Below are positions 19,258 through 27,508 of a stretch of DNA of 64,000 bases, piece after piece. This DNA is from JAWKJY01 sp041393535 (GTDB lineage Bacteria; Actinomycetota; Thermoleophilia; Gaiellales; Gaiellaceae). A program made the translations under genes and the position numbers. Position 1 is the first letter of the stretch; every line of letters starts with the position of its first letter. The stretch is taken from positions 124,001 to 188,000 of the forward strand of contig JAWKJY010000006.1 in the NCBI GenBank assembly GCA_041393535.1, written 5' to 3'. The notes under the pieces are model-generated. The model was not told the origin of the DNA. It saw only the letters and a program-made list of their open reading frames with translations, and made no database searches.

Positions 19258-20388
19258 CTACTGCGCGATCTCGATCCCGAGCCGGGCCGCGACCTGCGCG
19301 ACCTGGCCCGCGATCGCCGTCCCGCGCTCCTGGGCCTCGGCGCCGAGCGTGCTCGCCTCCTCGGCAGTGAACGCCCGCCCGCCCTGCTCCTGGGCCTGCA
19401 GGTCGCCGATGAACGCGGCCAGGTCGTCGAGGGCGGCGTCGGTCTGCTCCGCCTGCGCCTCGTCGACCCCGGCGACGAGCGGCTCGACGCCCGCGTAGAC
19501 CACGTCGAGGCTGCCGATGATGTCGCGGATGTCCGAGAGGCGAGAGACGACGTTGAACGCCTCGCTCGACGACGCGTCGCCCCGGACGAAGCGCGAGTCG
19601 GCCCACTGCCCGAAGTACTCGCTCATCGTCGGCACCATCACGACGAGCGCCGTGAAGGCGTCCGACTCGGTCGGCTGCCACGCCTCGGCCGCGGTGGCGA
19701 GCTCGCCCGCGTAGCGGTCGAACGCCTGCGCGGCCGCGAGCAGGGCGTCCGCGTCGGGCAGGACCTCGCCGAACGCGGCAGTGCCGTCGCCGTCGAGGTC
19801 GACGCCCGCCTGCGCGACGTACTGCGGCAGCGTCCCCCAGAGCATGCCCTCGGTCAGCGAGTAGAGGTTCCCCGGCTGCTTCAGCACCGTGCCCGACGGC
19901 GTCGTCAGGTCGAACGGCACCGCGCTCCCGGGATCCTCCTCGGCGCTCGAGCCGGCGTCGAGGATCACGTCGAACTCGGCGAGCGAGGGGGTGCCCGCGA
20001 CGACGCCCTCCATCCGCTCGTAGTAGGGGTTGCCCTCGACCCACGCGGCCTTGAGCGCGGCCAGGATCTCCGAGGCCTCCGCGCCGTGCTCGGCCTCGAG
20101 GCGCGCGTAGTCGAAGCCGACGCCCGCGGCGAGATCGTAGTAGCGCTGCGCGTCCGCCTGGAACGCGGCGGTGAAGCCGGTGAGGAGCCCGGTGTGCTCG
20201 AGCAGGTAGGTCTTGATCCCCGAGAGGTGGGCCGCGGACGAAGCCACCGGCGCCGGCGCGGGAGCCGCTGCCGCCGGGGCGGGCACCGGGGACGCCTCGT
20301 CGTTCGAGCCCCCGCAGCCGGCCGCGACGGCGATCGCCGCGCCTGCCAGCATGCCCGCCCCTGCCGCTCGCAACCATCGCGTCCGCAC
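19258..20388 (-). CDS. efeO: EfeO-type iron uptake lipoprotein (peptidase M75/EfeM family)
   Basis: 376 residues. GTG at 20388 follows GGAGGG. The signal ends in the lipobox AVAAGC with Cys25, so the protein is probably lipid-anchored outside the membrane. A Ser/Ala/Pro spacer leads to the imelysin/EfeO-like all-helical domain: GIKTYLLEHTGLLTGFTAAF, YYERMEGVVAGTPSLAEFDV, KQPGNLYSLTEGMLWGTLP, DAFTALVVMVPTMSEYF, and a C-terminal IAGQVAQVAARLGIEIAQ. EfeO proteins bind and deliver iron to EfeU. The permease starts 2 nt after its stop, so it is the first gene of an efeO-efeU operon. Two palindromes in its promoter suggest metal control. Confidence 0.88.
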   Translation of the reverse strand: MRTRWLRAAGAGMLAGAAIAVAAGCGGSNDEASPVPAPAAAAPAPAPVASSAAHLSGIKTYLLEHTGLLTGFTAAFQADAQRYYDLAAGVGFDYARLEAEHGAEASEILAALKAAWVEGNPYYERMEGVVAGTPSLAEFDVILDAGSSAEEDPGSAVPFDLTTPSGTVLKQPGNLYSLTEGMLWGTLPQYVAQAGVDLDGDGTAAFGEVLPDADALLAAAQAFDRYAGELATAAEAWQPTESDAFTALVVMVPTMSEYFGQWADSRFVRGDASSSEAFNVVSRLSDIRDIIGSLDVVYAGVEPLVAGVDEAQAEQTDAALDDLAAFIGDLQAQEQGGRAFTAEEASTLGAEAQERGTAIAGQVAQVAARLGIEIAQ

Positions 20389-20405
20389 GCGTCCCTCCAC
20401 CGTAG

Positions 20406-20420
20406 TTTGCACGGTGCAAA
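20406..20420 (-). promoter_or_regulatory. Perfect palindrome at the predicted efeO transcription start
   Basis: TTTGCAC-G-GTGCAAA, a 7-1-7 perfect inverted repeat. It covers the position about 7 nt downstream of the predicted -10 and lies 18 nt upstream of the GTG start. It is AT-rich for this DNA. A repressor bound here would block initiation. Confidence 0.55.
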
Positions 20421-20448
20421 TCGTAAATAAGGGTGCCCTTACAGTCAA
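20420..20448 (-). promoter_or_regulatory. efeO promoter with internal TAAGGG-TG-CCCTTA operator
   Basis: On the minus strand TTGACT (20448-20443) and TACGAT (20425-20420) are separated by exactly 17 nt, a good sigma-70-type promoter. The spacer contains a perfect 6-2-6 palindrome, TAAGGG-CA-CCCTTA (20428-20441). Location between -35 and -10 is typical of repressor operators. It resembles, but does not match, DtxR/IdeR boxes. Iron control is inferred from the genes it drives. Confidence 0.6.
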
Positions 20449-20573
20449 GTGACAGCCGCTCATCGGTAGGGTCGCCCTGACGCACGCCGGCGACGTTCCC
20501 GCCGACGCGTCGTCGGACGCGGCAGCGACGCCGCGGCCGGTGCGCGACGGCCGCCTCACGGCAGGTCGTCGGC

Positions 20574-21347
20574 TCAGCCGGCGCGCTCGGCGCTGCGCAG
20601 GCCGCCGCGGGCCCACACGGCGAAGATCGCCCCGAGGGCGAGGACGACGCCGAAGGCGATCGCGACCTCGGTCAGCTCCCCGGAGACGAAGCCCCGCCCC
20701 GCCTCCAGCAGCCGCGTGACCGGGTTGACCGTCGCGATCGCGTGCACCCAGCCCTCGAGCAGGTCGAGCGGGACGTAGACCGGCGCGAGGAAGAGCAGCA
20801 GGAAGACCGGCGTCTGCATCGCGGGGCCGGCCTGCATCGTCCGCAGCCGCATCGCGACGCCGCTCGCGAACAGCGTGATCGCCATGTTCAGGAGCAGGGC
20901 GAGCGCGTACAGCCCGAACACGTCGACGCCGCCCGTGACGTCCATGCCCGCCGCGAACGCGACGGCCGTCACGACCGCCGCGGTCGTCAGCCACCGCGTC
21001 AGCCCCGCGATGACGTAGCCGCCGACGATCCCCGGCCGGCTCGCCGCCGCGAGCATCAGCCGCCGCGCGAAGCCGGTCTCGAAGTCGCGCGCGATCGAGA
21101 AGCCGGTGAAGACGCCGCCGAAGGCCGCTGTCTGGAGCAGGACGAACACGTACTGGAACGCCTCGTAGCCCGGCTCGAAGTCGAAGCCGGGCAGGCTCGC
21201 GAGCCGCCCGAGCCCGCCCGCGAACGCCGTGAAGAAGAGCAGCGGGAAGACGAGCGACGGCACGAAGAACATCGGGTGCGAGTACTGGTTGTGGACGTTC
21301 CGCCACGCGACGGCGAGCGCGACCGAGCGGAAGGAGCTCCAGCTCAC
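20574..21347 (-). CDS. ABC-2 type transporter permease (DrrB-like), second permease
   Basis: 257 residues with six hydrophobic helices. The N-terminus is WSSFRSVALAVAWRNVHNQY, followed by the first membrane segment FFVPSLVFPLLFFTAFAGG. The conserved ABC-2 pattern YVFVLLQTAAFGGVFTGFSIARDFETGFARRL is spread over the second segment and cytoplasmic loop. The C-terminal half has MQTPVFLLLFLAPVYVPLDL and TVNPVTRLLEAGRGF. It would form a heterodimeric export channel with the preceding permease, energised by the DrrA-like ATPase. The start is GTG, overlapping the upstream stop as GTGA (21344-21347), indicating translational coupling. The exported compound is unknown; daunorubicin-type drug or lipid export is the family precedent. 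Confidence 0.88.
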   Translation of the reverse strand: MSWSSFRSVALAVAWRNVHNQYSHPMFFVPSLVFPLLFFTAFAGGLGRLASLPGFDFEPGYEAFQYVFVLLQTAAFGGVFTGFSIARDFETGFARRLMLAAASRPGIVGGYVIAGLTRWLTTAAVVTAVAFAAGMDVTGGVDVFGLYALALLLNMAITLFASGVAMRLRTMQAGPAMQTPVFLLLFLAPVYVPLDLLEGWVHAIATVNPVTRLLEAGRGFVSGELTEVAIAFGVVLALGAIFAVWARGGLRSAERAG

Positions 21348-22120
21348 GTCCGCACCAGCCGCTGCCGGAGGGCCACGCCGAGCCGCCGATCCCGACGACG
21401 AGCACGAGCGCCGCGAACCCGAAGCCGAGCACGAGCGCCCGCCAGTCCCACCCGAGGATGACCAGGCTGCGCAGGCCCTCGATCAGGTACGAGACCGGGT
21501 TGACCGTCGCGATCCAGCGGAACCAGTCGGCCTCGATCAGGTTGCGCGGCATGTTCATCGAGGAGAGGAAGAGCGCCGCGAAGAGCAGCGGAACATCTCT
21601 GCACCGCCTCGCCCGAGCCGGAGCGAAGCGCGAGGAACGCGCCGATCGCCGCGAACGCGACCGAGACGAGGAACGAGAGGACGAGCAGGACGAGCGCCCC
21701 GGCGACGCCGGCCTGCACGCTCGCGCCGAAGGCGAGGCCGACCACCAGGTAGACGACCGCCTGGACGAGGGCCTGCAGCGCGACGCCCGCGAGCTGCCCG
21801 GCGAGGAGCGCCGCGCCGCGGACGGGCGTCAGCGCGAGCCGGTTCAGGAAGCCGGTCTGGATGTCGCGCGCGAGGTCCGTGCCGCTGTTCGTGGTCGCGA
21901 ACACGGCGCCCTGCATGAACGCGAAGCCGAGCGCGAAGTCGAGGAACGACTCGCTGGGGAAGCCGCGGATGTCCGTCGCGCGCGCCAGGCCGCCCGAGTT
22001 GACCGCGAGCAGGATCAGCGGGAAGAGGATCGAGGGGACGATGCTCGCCGGCTGGCGGAGCGTCCGGATGATCGAGCGGCGCGCGAGCACGCCGACCTGC
22101 GCCCGCAGCGTCGGGCTCAC
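21344..22120 (-). CDS. ABC-2 type transporter permease, first permease, frameshifted twice
   Basis: Residues 1-185 are in one frame: RSIIRTLRQPASIVPSILFP, FALGFAFMQGAVFATTNSG and DLARDIQTGFLNRLALTPVR, then membrane helices ending SGSGEAVQ. The next part, SSMNMPRNLIEADWFRWIAT, NPVSYLIEGLRSL and VILGWDWRALVLGF, is in a second frame from about 21590. The final ALRQRLVRT-stop returns to the first frame near 21385. Together they make a normal DrrB-type permease of about 258 residues, so two compensating indels are likely. The start GTG overlaps the ATPase stop (GTGA, 22117-22120) and its stop overlaps the next permease start. It is the middle gene of a three-gene exporter operon. Confidence 0.75.
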   Translation of the reverse strand: MSPTLRAQVGVLARRSIIRTLRQPASIVPSILFPLILLAVNSGGLARATDIRGFPSESFLDFALGFAFMQGAVFATTNSGTDLARDIQTGFLNRLALTPVRGAALLAGQLAGVALQALVQAVVYLVVGLAFGASVQAGVAGALVLLVLSFLVSVAFAAIGAFLALRSGSGEAVQRCSAALRGALPLLDEHAAQPDRGRLVPLDRDGQPGLVPDRGPAQPGHPRVGLAGARARLRVRGARARRRDRRLGVALRQRLVRT

Positions 22121-23115
22121 CGGCGGCCCCGGCCCCGCGCGGCCTGCGGCGGCGCCGCGTCGCCCGCCTCGCCCTCCAGCGAGCGGCCGGTCTTCTCCAG
22201 GAAGACGTCGTCGAGCGTCGGCGCGTGCAGCTGGAGCGTCGCGACGCGGATGCCGGCGCCGTCGAGCGCGCGCACGACGTCGGCCAGCTGCGCCTCGCCG
22301 CCGGCGAGGCGCACGGCGACGCCCCGGACGGACTCGCCCGCCGGGTCGCCGAACGCGGCGAGCACCCGGGCGGTCGCGTCGCGCTGCGCCTCGTCGACCG
22401 GGACGACCTCGACCGACGGCCGCCCGATCTCGGCCTTCAGCGCCGCGGGCGTCCCCTCGGCGACGATCCGGCCGCGGTCGATGATCCCGACCCGGTCGGC
22501 GAGGACGTCGGCCTCCTCGAGGTACTGCGTGGTCAGGAAGACGGTCACGCCCTCGTCCTTCGCGAGCCGGGCGACCTCCTGCCAGAGGGCGCTGCGACTC
22601 TGCGGGTCGAGGCCGGTCGTCGGCTCGTCGAGGAAGAGGATCCGCGGCCGGTGGACCAGCGCGAGCGCGAGGTCGAGGCGGCGCCGCATGCCGCCCGAGT
22701 AGCCGCGCACGCGCCGGTCCGCCGCCTCGGTCAGCCCGACGCGCTCGAGCAGCTCGTCGCCGCGCGCGCGGCGCTCCGCGCGCGGCAGGCCGTGCAGCGA
22801 CGTCTGCAGGCGCATGTGCTCCCGCGCGGTCAGCAGCGGGTCGAGCGCCGCCTCCTGGAGCGCGGCCCCGATGGCCGCGCGCACCTGCGGCCCCTCCGCG
22901 ACGACGTCGTGGCCGGCGACGCGCGCGGTCCCGGCGGTCGGCGGCAGCAGCGTCGTCAGGACGAGCACGGTGGTCGACTTGCCGGCGCCGTTCGGGCCGA
23001 GGAAGCCGTAGATCTCGCCTGGGGCGACGCGGAGGTCGATGCCGTCGACCGCCCGTGGCCCCTTCGGGAACTCGCGGACGAGGCCCTCGACCTCGATGCC
23101 GTGCTCGTCGCGCAC
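22117..23115 (-). CDS. ABC transporter ATP-binding protein, DrrA-like
   Basis: 332 residues, the DrrA length. Walker A GPNGAGKST, Q-loop region GAALQEAALDPLLTAREH, signature YSGGMRRRLDLALAL, Walker B ILFLDEPTTGLDP and the H-loop region (here FLTTQYLEEAD, with Gln at the switch-His position as in DrrA proteins) are all visible. The C-terminal extension APTLDDVFLEKTGRSL is the DrrA-family tail. It hydrolyses ATP to drive the two downstream permeases. GTG at 23115 was chosen because it gives the usual RDEHGIEVEGLVREF start. The gene diverges from the secreted-protein gene at 23186 across a 70-nt gap holding a 31-nt palindrome. Confidence 0.92.
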   Translation of the reverse strand: MRDEHGIEVEGLVREFPKGPRAVDGIDLRVAPGEIYGFLGPNGAGKSTTVLVLTTLLPPTAGTARVAGHDVVAEGPQVRAAIGAALQEAALDPLLTAREHMRLQTSLHGLPRAERRARGDELLERVGLTEAADRRVRGYSGGMRRRLDLALALVHRPRILFLDEPTTGLDPQSRSALWQEVARLAKDEGVTVFLTTQYLEEADVLADRVGIIDRGRIVAEGTPAALKAEIGRPSVEVVPVDEAQRDATARVLAAFGDPAGESVRGVAVRLAGGEAQLADVVRALDGAGIRVATLQLHAPTLDDVFLEKTGRSLEGEAGDAAPPQAARGRGRR

Positions 23116-23129
23116 CCGCCGAAGCCTAC

Positions 23130-23160
23130 GGATCGCGACCCGCCCCGCGGGTCGCGATCC
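23130..23160. promoter_or_regulatory. 31-nt perfect palindrome between divergent genes
   Basis: GGATCGCGACCCGC, a CCC loop, and the exact 14-nt complement. It sits 15 nt upstream of the exporter ATPase start and 26 nt upstream of the divergent secreted-protein start. It is a candidate operator for both promoters. A hairpin in either leader is the alternative. Confidence 0.5.
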
Positions 23161-23185
23161 GCGCGGGACGGCGCTATGGTGCGCC

Positions 23186-24946
23186 ATGCTCCGCCTCCGC
23201 GCACTCCTCGCCGCGGCCGCCGCCCTCCTGCTCGTCCCGACCGCGGCGGCCGCCGACCCGACCTTCACCACCCTCTCGGCGAGCGGCGCCCACGCGCGCG
23301 CGCCAAGCATCGCGGGGGACGGCGCCGGCCGCGCCGTCGTCGCCTGGCGCGCGCTGGTGGACGGCGCCTGGGTCGCCCAGGCGGCGGTCAGGCCGGCCGG
23401 CGGGGCCTTCAGGGAGGCGGAGACGATCTCCGCCGGCGGGGCGGACGTCGACCAGGTGCGGGTCGCGCTGGACGCGTCCGCCACGGCGACGGCCGTCTGG
23501 CAGCGCGGCGGGGCGAGCGGGGTCGCGATCGAGGCGTCCACGCGCGGGCCCGGCGGAGCCTGGAGCGCGCCCGAGACGATCTCGCCGGCCGGCGTCCGCG
23601 CGGTCGACCCGGTCGTCGTCGCGAGCCCGGGTGGCGACGTGGTCGCCCTCTGGCTCCGGCTCGACGGCGGCACGACGACGCTCCAGGCGGCGCTCCGGCC
23701 GGCCGGCGGCGGCTGGCAGCCGGCGGAGACGATCTCGGCGCCGGGCGCGCTCGAGCCGTCCCTCGCGATCGGCGCCGGCGGCGACGTGGCCGTGGTGTGG
23801 CGCCAGCCGGACGGCCCCTTCACGCTGGCGACGGCCGCAGTGCGGCCGAGGGGCGGGCCGTGGGGCGCGCCCGAGCCGCTCTCCGCGCCCGGCCGGAGCG
23901 CCGGCTCGCCGGACGTGGCGGTCGATGGCCAGGGAGGAGTGGTCGCGGTCTGGACGCGCGCCGAGGGCGGCCAGCCCGTCGTCCAGTGGGCAGCGCGGCC
24001 GTCAGTCGGCGCCTGGAGCCAGCCGCGTGACCTCTCCCAGCCGGGCCGGCGCGCGCTCCAGCCGACGGTCGTCGTGCTGCCCTCGGGCGACGCGACCGTG
24101 GCCTGGGTGCGCGCGCAGTCGCTCGAGGTGGCGAGCCGTCCAGCCGGGTCGACCACGTGGTCGACTCCGATCGAGCTGGTCTCGTACGGCAAGCCGACCG
24201 CGCCGCGCCTCGCGGTCGACGCGGACGGATCGGCGACGCTCGTCTGGACGCGCTGGGGCGACATCGTCGCCTCCTACCGCACGGCCGGCGGGGACTGGCA
24301 GGACCCGTTCGCGCTCGTCGCGAGCTTCGACGCCGAGGCGTACGCGCCGCAGCTGATCGTCGACGGCGGCCAGCGGGCGACGGCGGTCTACGCGCTGAAC
24401 CGGCAGCGCGACGAGGTCGCGGTCGCGGCCGCCTACGACTCGACCACGGGCCTCGTCGAGGCGCCCGTCTGCGATCCCGAGGTGGACGTCTGCGACGACG
24501 CCTGCGACCCGGACGTCGAGGACTGCACGGGCACGACGTGCGACCCGGACCTGGAGGACTGCGTCGAGCAGCGGCTCGTCGCCGGCCCCGCGCCGGTCGC
24601 CCTCCTGCGCCCGGACGGCCGCGTCGAGCTGACCGTCGTCTGCCCGGCTCGCCCTGGCTGCCGGGGCGCCGTCGCGCTGCAGGCGCGTCCCGGAGGGCGA
24701 GCGGCCGCGCTCGGGGCCGCGCCGGTCGCGCTCGGCGCCGCCCGCTACGTCGCGCACGGACGGGTCGTCCACGTGCGGCTGCGCGTCTCCCCGTGGCAGC
24801 AGCGGCTGCTCCGCGGCGACGGCCCCGCACGGCTCGTGGCAGTCGTCCGCATGCAGCGCTGGACGGGGCGTCCGACGACCGTGGTCCGCAGCGTGACCCT
24901 CGTCGAGCGGCGTCGGCGCGCCCTGCGCGTGCCGCCGCGGGGCTGA
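23186..24946 (+). CDS. Secreted beta-propeller-like protein, 586 aa
   Basis: A clear signal peptide (RLRALLAAAAALLLVPTAAA) is followed by about seven repeats of some 50 residues: VVAWRALVDGAWVAQAAVRP, AVWQRGG.., VALWLRLDGGTTTLQAALRP, VAVVWRQPDGPFTLATAAVRP. These are typical of BNR-like propellers in actinobacterial secreted proteins. Residues about 425-460 form a Cys/Asp-rich insert (CDPEVDVCDDACDPDVEDC) that could bind calcium. The C-terminal 120 residues are a separate beta domain rich in Arg. It diverges from the drr-type exporter and converges on the Nramp gene with a 3-nt gap. Its ligand or enzyme activity cannot be read from the sequence; no catalytic motif was seen. Confidence 0.75.
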   Translation: MLRLRALLAAAAALLLVPTAAAADPTFTTLSASGAHARAPSIAGDGAGRAVVAWRALVDGAWVAQAAVRPAGGAFREAETISAGGADVDQVRVALDASATATAVWQRGGASGVAIEASTRGPGGAWSAPETISPAGVRAVDPVVVASPGGDVVALWLRLDGGTTTLQAALRPAGGGWQPAETISAPGALEPSLAIGAGGDVAVVWRQPDGPFTLATAAVRPRGGPWGAPEPLSAPGRSAGSPDVAVDGQGGVVAVWTRAEGGQPVVQWAARPSVGAWSQPRDLSQPGRRALQPTVVVLPSGDATVAWVRAQSLEVASRPAGSTTWSTPIELVSYGKPTAPRLAVDADGSATLVWTRWGDIVASYRTAGGDWQDPFALVASFDAEAYAPQLIVDGGQRATAVYALNRQRDEVAVAAAYDSTTGLVEAPVCDPEVDVCDDACDPDVEDCTGTTCDPDLEDCVEQRLVAGPAPVALLRPDGRVELTVVCPARPGCRGAVALQARPGGRAAALGAAPVALGAARYVAHGRVVHVRLRVSPWQQRLLRGDGPARLVAVVRMQRWTGRPTTVVRSVTLVERRRRALRVPPRG

Positions 24947-24955
24947 CCGTCAGCC
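24941..24955. terminator. Short palindrome containing both convergent stop codons
   Basis: GGCTGA-CCG-TCAGCC. The left arm holds the TGA of the plus gene; the right arm holds the stop of the minus gene. It is a weak stem, reported mainly because it spans the whole convergent junction. Confidence 0.3.
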
Positions 24956-27391
24956 GGCGACGCTCAGCGCGAGGAGCGCCGCGACGCAGGCGCCGAGCAC
25001 GACGATCGCCGCGGCCGACGCCCCCGCACCCGCGCGCCCGAGCGCCAGCTCGCCCATCACCGAGCGATCCCGCGCGACCCGCCGGACGAGGACGAGGAGC
25101 GGCAGCAGCAGGACGGCGTTGAGCGCCTGGGTGAGGTAGAGCACCCCGACGACGGGCACGCCGGGGACGAGCACGACGGCCACGCCGGTCGCGAGCACGA
25201 GCGCGTAGGCGCCGTAGAAGACGGGAGCGTCGCGGGGTCGGTCGTCCACCGCGCCCTCCGCACCGAGCGCCTCGCAGACCGAGTAGGCCGTCGACAGCGG
25301 CAGGATCGCGGTGGCGAGCAGCGCCGCCCCGAGCAGGCCGACGCCGAACAGGGTGGAGGCGATGCCGCCGGCGAGCGGCTCGAGCGCCGAGGCCGCGTCG
25401 CGCGCGTCGTCGATCCCCCGGCCGGCCGCGTGCAGCGTCGCCGCGCAGGCGACGACGACGAAGGCGCCGATCACGCCCGTCATCGCGGCGCCGACGACGA
25501 CGTCCACGCGCTCGTAGCGCAGGTCGCGCGGCGTCAGCCGCTTGTCGACGACGTAGGACTGGACGAAGGAGAGCCCCCAGGGCGCGAGCGTCGTCCCGAT
25601 CGTCGCCGTGACGAGGAGGATGCCGTCGCGGTCGAGCGGCAGCGAGGGGACGACGAGGCCGAGCCCGGCCGCCGCCCAGTCCGGCCCGGCGAGCAGGCCC
25701 GCGACGACGTAGGTCGCGAAGACGGCCGAGAGCACGAGCAGGACGCGCTCGACCCGTCGGAAGCCGCCCCGGACGACGAGGGCGGCGACCGCGAGCGCGG
25801 CGACCGGCACGGCGACCCAGCGCGGGACGCCCGCCAGGTCGGCTGCGGCGGCCACGCCCGCGAGCTCGGCGCAGGTCGTGCCGACGTTCGCGGCGACGAG
25901 CGCCGCGAGCGCCCCCAGTGCCACCCGGACGCCGAAGCGCTCCCGCACGAGCCCCATCAGCCCCTGGCCGGTCGCGACGCCCATGCGCGCGCCGAGCTCG
26001 TGGAAGAGGACGAGCGCGACCGTCGAGGCGAGGAGCACCCACAGCAGCCGGTAGCCGCTCCGCGCCCAGGATCGAGTAGGTGGTGATCCCCGGCGGGTCG
26101 TCGTCGGAGAGCCCCGCGAGGACGCCGGGGCCGACGACGCCCGCGAGCGCGACCAGCCCCGCGAGCCTACGCGGGCGCACGCCGCCACCGGGCCAGCGCG
26201 GGCGCGAGGCGGCGCCGGCCGGGAGCCGCTCGACGAGGAGCTCCTCGAGCACGTCGTCGACCGCGATCGCCCCGAGCGGCCAGCCCGCCTCGTCGACGAC
26301 CGGGACGACGAGGACGTCGTGCAACGCGAAGACGTCCACGACCCGCTCGACCGACGCGTCCGCGCGCACGGTCGGCACGCCGACCGGGGCGGTCGCGCCG
26401 GCGAGGAGCGCCGAGGGCGGCAACACGCCGACCAGCGCGCCCGTCGCGTCGACCAGCAGCACGGTTGCCAGCGCCTCCAGCCGCGGCCGCGCCGCGGCGA
26501 CGAGCCTCGCAGCTCCGCGAGCGGAGCGGTCGCGGGCGCGACGAGGATCTCGCTCGTCATCAGCCCGCCGGCGCGCCCGGCCGGGTAGCCGAGCAGGCGG
26601 CGCAGCTCGGCCGCCCGCTCGCCGGGCACGGAGGCGAGCAGCCCGTCGAGTCGGGCCCGGTCGACGTGCCGCAGGGCCGCGGTCGCATCGTCCAGCGGCA
26701 TCGCCGCGACGATCGCCCCCGCCTCGGCGCCGAGCGCGTCGACCAGCCGCCCGCCGAGCCGCGGGCGCAGCGAGGCGAGCGCCGAGGCTGCGCGCCGCCG
26801 GTCGGTCCGCTGCAGCAGCTCGACCGCGCGCCTCGCGGGCAGGTGCGCCACGAGCTGCGCGACCTCCATGCCACCGATGGGGCGCTCCGGGTGCGACGTC
26901 CCGATCTCGAGCGCATGCGCGTGACCGGAGGCGATCCGCGCGTCCGCCCAGTCGACCCGCCGCACGGGCCGACCGGAGGCGAGCCGCCGGAGGCCGAGCC
27001 GGCGCAGGAGCGGCACGAGGCCGACCTCGACCCCGGTCAGGCGGAGCAGCGCGCCGTCCCGGGCGAGCTCGACGTCGCCGACCCGATCGAGGCGCCTCCC
27101 GCCGATGGCGAGCACCTGCACGTCGAGCACGTCGCGCGCCAGCAGGACGTCCTCGGGCCCCGCGCCGCCCAGCTCGCGGGCGCCCTCGCGCAGCCCGACC
27201 GCGCTGCGCTCGAACGAGGCGACGTCCTCCCAGGCGTAGGCGGCGAGCTCGCCGCGCCGGCGACGGACGAGCGCGAGCACGACCGGCGGGTGCAGCTCGT
27301 CGAGGCGAACGGCGAGGTCGGCGAGCCGTCCGAGCGGGCGCCCGTCCGCCGCGAGCACGTCCTGCCCGAGATGCTCGGAGAGCGCGAGCAC
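24950..27391 (-). CDS. PRC-barrel / MgtE N-domain / CBS / Nramp fusion metal transporter, two compensating frameshifts
   Basis: 813 codons. The PRC-like N-terminus (HLGQDVLAADGRPLGRLAD) occupies about 1-150. An MgtE-type helical N-domain (MEVAQLVAHLPARRAVELLQ, AAMPLDDATAALRHVDR) covers about 170-280. A CBS pair (LLVDATGALVGVLP, VVPVVDEAGWPLGAIAVDDV) is read in another frame between about 26510 and 26065. The Nramp membrane domain has TM1 GPGVLAGLSDDDPPGITTY, again in that frame, then an intact frame to the C-terminus. Nramp proteins couple divalent metal uptake to protons; the CBS/MgtE-N part would sense metal or nucleotide in the cytosol. In TM6 the canonical Met is not seen; the region reads TIGTTLAPWGLSF, as in Mg-type or unusual Nramp relatives. 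The start is GTG with a weak ribosome site. Confidence 0.78.
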   Translation of the reverse strand: MLALSEHLGQDVLAADGRPLGRLADLAVRLDELHPPVVLALVRRRRGELAAYAWEDVASFERSAVGLREGARELGGAGPEDVLLARDVLDVQVLAIGGRRLDRVGDVELARDGALLRLTGVEVGLVPLLRRLGLRRLASGRPVRRVDWADARIASGHAHALEIGTSHPERPIGGMEVAQLVAHLPARRAVELLQRTDRRRAASALASLRPRLGGRLVDALGAEAGAIVAAMPLDDATAALRHVDRARLDGLLASVPGERAAELRRLLGYPAGRAGGLMTSEILVAPATAPLAELRGSSPRRGRGWRRWQPCCWSTRRARWSACCRPRRSSPARPPRSACRPCARTRRSSGSWTSSRCTTSSSSRSSTRRAGRSGRSRSTTCSRSSSSSGSRPAPPRARAGPVAACARVGSRGWSRSRASSAPASSRGSPTTTRRGSPPTRSWARSGYRLLWVLLASTVALVLFHELGARMGVATGQGLMGLVRERFGVRVALGALAALVAANVGTTCAELAGVAAAADLAGVPRWVAVPVAALAVAALVVRGGFRRVERVLLVLSAVFATYVVAGLLAGPDWAAAGLGLVVPSLPLDRDGILLVTATIGTTLAPWGLSFVQSYVVDKRLTPRDLRYERVDVVVGAAMTGVIGAFVVVACAATLHAAGRGIDDARDAASALEPLAGGIASTLFGVGLLGAALLATAILPLSTAYSVCEALGAEGAVDDRPRDAPVFYGAYALVLATGVAVVLVPGVPVVGVLYLTQALNAVLLLPLLVLVRRVARDRSVMGELALGRAGAGASAAAIVVLGACVAALLALSVAG

Positions 27392-27508
27392 GTCCCGTCA
27401 GTCTGCCCGGCTCGCCCGTCGGAGGCTGGCGCCGGCCGATCGCGCCGCCCATACTGGGTCGCAGCCGCGCCGGTCGGCGCGGCTCCACCGAGCCGGAGGA
27501 TCACCTGG

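Noticed and set aside
17000..19498. Long plus-strand open frame of about 1000 codons opposite the FTR1 permease
   Set aside because: Composed of Arg/Ala/Gly; the minus strand has REGLE motifs and membrane helices.
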